Shown in pieces: positions 61,226 to 64,000 of a DNA stretch of 64,000 nucleotides. The notes under the pieces are model-generated. The model was not told the origin of the DNA and did not search any database. It saw only the letters and a program-made list of their open reading frames with translations. The DNA comes from Streptomyces varsoviensis (GTDB lineage Bacteria > Actinomycetota > Actinomycetes > Streptomycetales > Streptomycetaceae), in NCBI RefSeq assembly GCF_000718635.1, contig NZ_JOBF01000001.1, positions 496,001 through 560,000 on the forward strand, given 5' to 3'. A program made the position numbers and the translations under genes. The stretch's first letter is position 1, and every line of letters starts with the position of its first letter.

Positions 61226-61485
61226 TGCCGGACCAAGGCTCCGGGAGGGACGTACGCAAGGCGGTCAAGGAATTCCTCGGGCGATTCGTCGACGATCCCG
61301 ACATCTTCGAGGAACGGCCCATCATCACCGCGGGGCTGCTCGACTCCCTCGTCGCCACCCAGATGATCGACTTCATCGAACAGCACTGTGGCGCCCCCGT
61401 ACTCGACGAGGACCTGGAGCTGGAGAACTTCGACACCCTGGACGCGATCGAGGAGTTCGTCCGGCGCAAGCGGGCCACGGCGTGA
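61225..61485 (+). CDS. discrete acyl carrier protein (FkbJ/Asm14 type)
   Basis: An 86-residue carrier with the phosphopantetheine Ser41 in ITAGLLDSLVATQMIDFIE. It carries the glyceryl to methoxymalonyl intermediates. Its ATG overlaps the preceding stop (TGATG) and its end overlaps the acyl-CoA dehydrogenase start. Confidence 0.92.
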   Translation: MPDQGSGRDVRKAVKEFLGRFVDDPDIFEERPIITAGLLDSLVATQMIDFIEQHCGAPVLDEDLELENFDTLDAIEEFVRRKRATA

Positions 61486-62618
61486 ACACGGTCACGGGGC
61501 GATTCCCGGTCGCGGCGCGCGACCGCCTCCGGGCCGAGGCGGAGCGTTGGGAGCGCGCCGGAGCGGTGCCGCGCACGGCCGTCGCGACGATCGCGCGGAC
61601 CGGCGCGCTGGGGGCCATGGTGCCCGCGGAGTACGGCGGCGCGCCATGGAGCCACGCGGCGTACGGCGACGCCAACCGGCTGCTGGGCACGGTCTCCGCC
61701 GCCGCGCAGAGCCTGCTCACCGTCCACGGCATGGTCTGCCGGTCCCTCGCCCGCTGGGGCGCCCCCGCCGTCCGCGCCGACTGGCTGCCGCGTCTGGCGG
61801 CGGGCGTCGAGATCGGGGCGTTCGCCCTCACCGAGGAGCAAGCGGGCAGCGACGTCTCGGCGCTGACGTGCACCGCCCGGCCCGTGCCCGACGGCTGGCG
61901 CCTCACCGGAGTCAAGCGCTGGATCAGCTTCGGGATGCTCGCCGACGTATTCCTGGTGTTCGCCCGTACGCCACGGGGGCAGGCGGCGTTCGCCGTGCGC
62001 GCCGACGACCCGGGGCTCGCCCGTGAACCCGAGGCCCGCACCGCCGGATTCCGCGCCGCCCACCTGGCCCGGCTCACCCTGGACGACTGCGCTGTCCCCG
62101 CCGACCGGCTGGTGGGACGGCCCGGCTTCGGCCTCGCGGAGGTCGCCGCGCGCGCCCTGACCCTCGGCCGGCTGTGCGTCGCCTTCGGCGCGCTCGGGGT
62201 GGCCGAAGCATGCCGGGACGCCACCTTGCACACCGCCGCCCAGCGCCGCCGCTTCGGCCGCCGACTGGGCGAGTTCCAGCTCGTCCAGGGCCTGATCGCC
62301 GACACGGAAGTGGCGCTGGAGGGGGCGCGGGCGCTGGCGCAGCGCGCGGCACGCGCGCTGGACGACGGCGACGACTGGGCCGTCGCCCAGGTGCTGACGG
62401 CCAAACTGGCGGCCAGCCGCGCGGCTCGGCTCGCCGCGGACTGCTCCGCGCAGCTCCACGGGGCCGAGGGCCTGGCCGAGGGCTCTCCCGTCGAGCGCCG
62501 GAGCCAGGACGCCCGCGTCCTGGAGATCATCGAGGGCAACACCCAGCTTCTGCAGCAGCTCATCGCCGAACAGGTCACGGCGCGCTGGCGCGCCGCCACG
62601 ACGGGACGGGACGCATGA
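61482..62618 (+). CDS. acyl-CoA dehydrogenase for methoxymalonyl-ACP (FkbI/Asm15 type)
   Basis: A 378-residue flavin dehydrogenase. FALTEEQAGSDVSALTCTA, GVKRWISFGMLADVFLVFA and the C-terminal LHGAEGLAEGSPVERRSQDARVLEIIEGNTQLLQQLIAEQ match the FkbI group, which takes hydroxymalonyl-semialdehyde-type ACP intermediates to the acid level. It starts with GTG in a GTGA overlap. Confidence 0.92.
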   Translation: MNTVTGRFPVAARDRLRAEAERWERAGAVPRTAVATIARTGALGAMVPAEYGGAPWSHAAYGDANRLLGTVSAAAQSLLTVHGMVCRSLARWGAPAVRADWLPRLAAGVEIGAFALTEEQAGSDVSALTCTARPVPDGWRLTGVKRWISFGMLADVFLVFARTPRGQAAFAVRADDPGLAREPEARTAGFRAAHLARLTLDDCAVPADRLVGRPGFGLAEVAARALTLGRLCVAFGALGVAEACRDATLHTAAQRRRFGRRLGEFQLVQGLIADTEVALEGARALAQRAARALDDGDDWAVAQVLTAKLAASRAARLAADCSAQLHGAEGLAEGSPVERRSQDARVLEIIEGNTQLLQQLIAEQVTARWRAATTGRDA

Positions 62619-63664
62619 ACGACCGTGGCACGGCGACCAGGCCCCCGCAAGTCAAATGCGTGGTCTGGGACTTGGACGACACCGTGTGGGACGGGGTGCT
62701 GGCCGAGGGCGACGACGTACGGCTGCGCGAAGGCGTCGCGGACCTCATACGGGAACTCGACGCACGGGGCGTACTGCAGTCCGTGGCGAGCAAGAACCAG
62801 CCTTCCGCGGCAGCCGCCAAACTCGCGGAACTGGGGCTGTCCGACTACTTCCTCTTCCCGCAGATCTCCTGGGAAGCCAAATCCCGGCTGCTGGAACGGA
62901 TCGCCGAGCAGCTCAACATCGGCCCCGACACCCTGCTGTTCGTCGACGACTCGCCCTTCGAACGGGCCGAGGTCGCCGACCGGCTGCCCGCCGTCCGCAG
63001 CGCCGACCCGGCCGACCTGGCCGCCCTGCTCGACCGCGCCGACCTGCCGCCGAAGGCGGCGAGCGCCGACGCCACGCTGCGGCGCACCCGCTACCGCGAC
63101 GAAGCGCGACGCCAGGCCTACGAGGAGGACTTCACCGGGCCGCGCAAGGAATTCCTGCGCTCCCTGGACATGCGGCTGACGGTCCGCGACGCGAACCCCG
63201 ACGACCTCGACCGCGCCGCCGAACTGACGGAACGCACCCACCAGCTCAACACCACGGGACTGACCTTCTCCAAGGCACAACTGCGCCAGCTCATGTCCCA
63301 GCGGGAACACACCGTGCTGGTCGCCTCGCTCCGGGACCGCTTCGGCGCGTACGGCACCATCGGGCTGGTGCTGCTGACCCGGCAGGCGGGGGAGTGGCGC
63401 ATCCGGCTGTTCCTGATGTCCTGCCGGGTGATGGGCCGCGACATCGGCGGCGCCGTGCTCGCGCACCTGGCGGCCGCGGCGGACCGCCAGGGCGTCCGGC
63501 TCACCGCCGACTTCCGCCACACCGACGTCAACCGGCCCATGTACCTGCTCTACCGGCTGTCGGGGTTCGCCGCCGAGGAACGCGCCGGCCGGACGCTCCG
63601 CCTCCGCCTCGGCCCGAAGGCGAGCCGGTGCGTCCCCGACCACGTGACGCTCGAAGACCCCTGA
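62615..63664 (+). CDS. FkbH-type HAD glyceryl transferase/phosphatase
   Basis: A 349-residue protein that takes 1,3-bisphosphoglycerate, removes phosphate and loads glyceryl onto the discrete carrier. The HAD motif VVWDLDDTVWDGVL (Asp19, Asp21), SKNQPSAA and LFVDDSPFERAEV are visible. The C-terminal half (LTFSKAQLRQLM to LLYRLSGF) is the GNAT-like part of FkbH proteins. ATGA overlap with the preceding gene. Confidence 0.95.
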   Translation: MNDRGTATRPPQVKCVVWDLDDTVWDGVLAEGDDVRLREGVADLIRELDARGVLQSVASKNQPSAAAAKLAELGLSDYFLFPQISWEAKSRLLERIAEQLNIGPDTLLFVDDSPFERAEVADRLPAVRSADPADLAALLDRADLPPKAASADATLRRTRYRDEARRQAYEEDFTGPRKEFLRSLDMRLTVRDANPDDLDRAAELTERTHQLNTTGLTFSKAQLRQLMSQREHTVLVASLRDRFGAYGTIGLVLLTRQAGEWRIRLFLMSCRVMGRDIGGAVLAHLAAAADRQGVRLTADFRHTDVNRPMYLLYRLSGFAAEERAGRTLRLRLGPKASRCVPDHVTLEDP

Positions 63665-63718
63665 TACCGGCACCGCCCCGCAGCCACCCATCACGCGCAC
63701 GGCAGAGGAGCAACGGAC

Positions 63719-64000
63719 ATGGAAGCCTTCACCGACCGCTGGGCCGACCACTTCTCCAAGCTTTACGCCGACCTCCCCCTGGGAGAGATCTCCTGGTTCA
63801 CCGCGTCGGTCAGCCCCGTGCTCACCGAACTCGTCATCGACGGGACGCTGCGGCCCGGACAGCGGGTCGTCGACCTCGGCTGCGGAGCCGGGGTGCACGC
63901 CGCCTTCCTGGCCCGGCACGGAATGGACGTCATCGGCGTCGACCGCTCCGCGGTGGCCTTGGAGGCCGCCCGCCGGCTCATGGACCTCTTCGGCGTGCGC
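63719..64000 (+). CDS. SAM-dependent methyltransferase (3' end cut by window)
   Basis: The first 94 residues include the class I SAM motif VVDLGCGAGVHAAFLARHGMDVIGVDRS. GAGGAG precedes the ATG. Its position after FkbH fits the O-methyltransferase that makes methoxymalonyl-ACP (FkbG/Asm17 position), but the visible part is a generic fold and the assignment rests on context. Confidence 0.75.
   Translation, partial: MEAFTDRWADHFSKLYADLPLGEISWFTASVSPVLTELVIDGTLRPGQRVVDLGCGAGVHAAFLARHGMDVIGVDRSAVALEAARRLMDLFGVR

Noticed and set aside
50381..63664. Ansamycin (AHBA) cluster
   Set aside because: Methoxymalonyl genes and a split transketolase recall ansamitocin and rifamycin, but no AHBA synthase, aminoDAHP synthase or amide synthase is present in the window.

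Overview
The window has very high GC content, strong codon bias for G or C in third positions, many GTG starts and dense start/stop overlaps. It reads as chromosomal DNA of a Streptomyces or close relative. No rRNA, tRNA, IS element or CRISPR array was seen.

Region 1 (1-25 kb) is mixed accessory or housekeeping DNA. It holds a truncated ABC exporter, an enolase, a MarR regulator behind a 13-bp palindromic repeat array, and a class A beta-lactamase with a divergent BlaA/BlaB-type regulatory pair. It also holds a deazaflavin-type oxidoreductase, MerR, TetR, LacI and HxlR regulators (three next to the gene they probably control), a polyprenyl synthase and a secreted GH2 glycosidase. At 16.1-17.5 kb an atypical cytochrome P450 is followed at once by a 23-codon ORF whose product ends in FWEPDVWL, and then by a strong hairpin. 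This is a candidate P450-modified ribosomal peptide locus.

Region 2 (about 24.9-38.5 kb) looks like a small, unfamiliar biosynthetic locus. It has a two-component flavin monooxygenase, a TenA-like protein, an FAD oxidoreductase, a HisF-like barrel with a changed active site, an enoyl-reductase-like MDR protein and a stand-alone A-T-R reductase. PucR/CdaR-type regulators lie near both ends. Several spacers carry perfectly periodic tandem repeats (10, 14 and 31 bp).

Region 3 (38.5-44 kb) has a secreted serine hydrolase, a LysR regulator and a minus-strand operon of a frameshifted hot-dog thioesterase, an acyl-CoA ligase and an NTF2-like protein.

Region 4 (44 kb to the window end) is a second biosynthetic cluster. 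A minus-strand DUF4254/GT9-like pair lies divergent from a plus-strand run that is almost continuously overlapped. The run holds a full preQ0 (7-cyano-7-deazaguanine) pathway (QueC, QueE, QueD, FolE2), a GT-B-like protein, a split transketolase, a kinase-like protein, a COG2509-type flavoprotein, an A-T protein whose adenylation core lacks the amino-acid-anchoring Asp, and a KS-AT-ACP polyketide synthase. It ends with a methoxymalonyl-ACP cassette (FkbK/J/I/H types plus a truncated methyltransferase). Tight coupling of 7-deazapurine and methoxymalonyl-polyketide genes suggests one hybrid product that I cannot match to a known compound; the cluster continues past the window.
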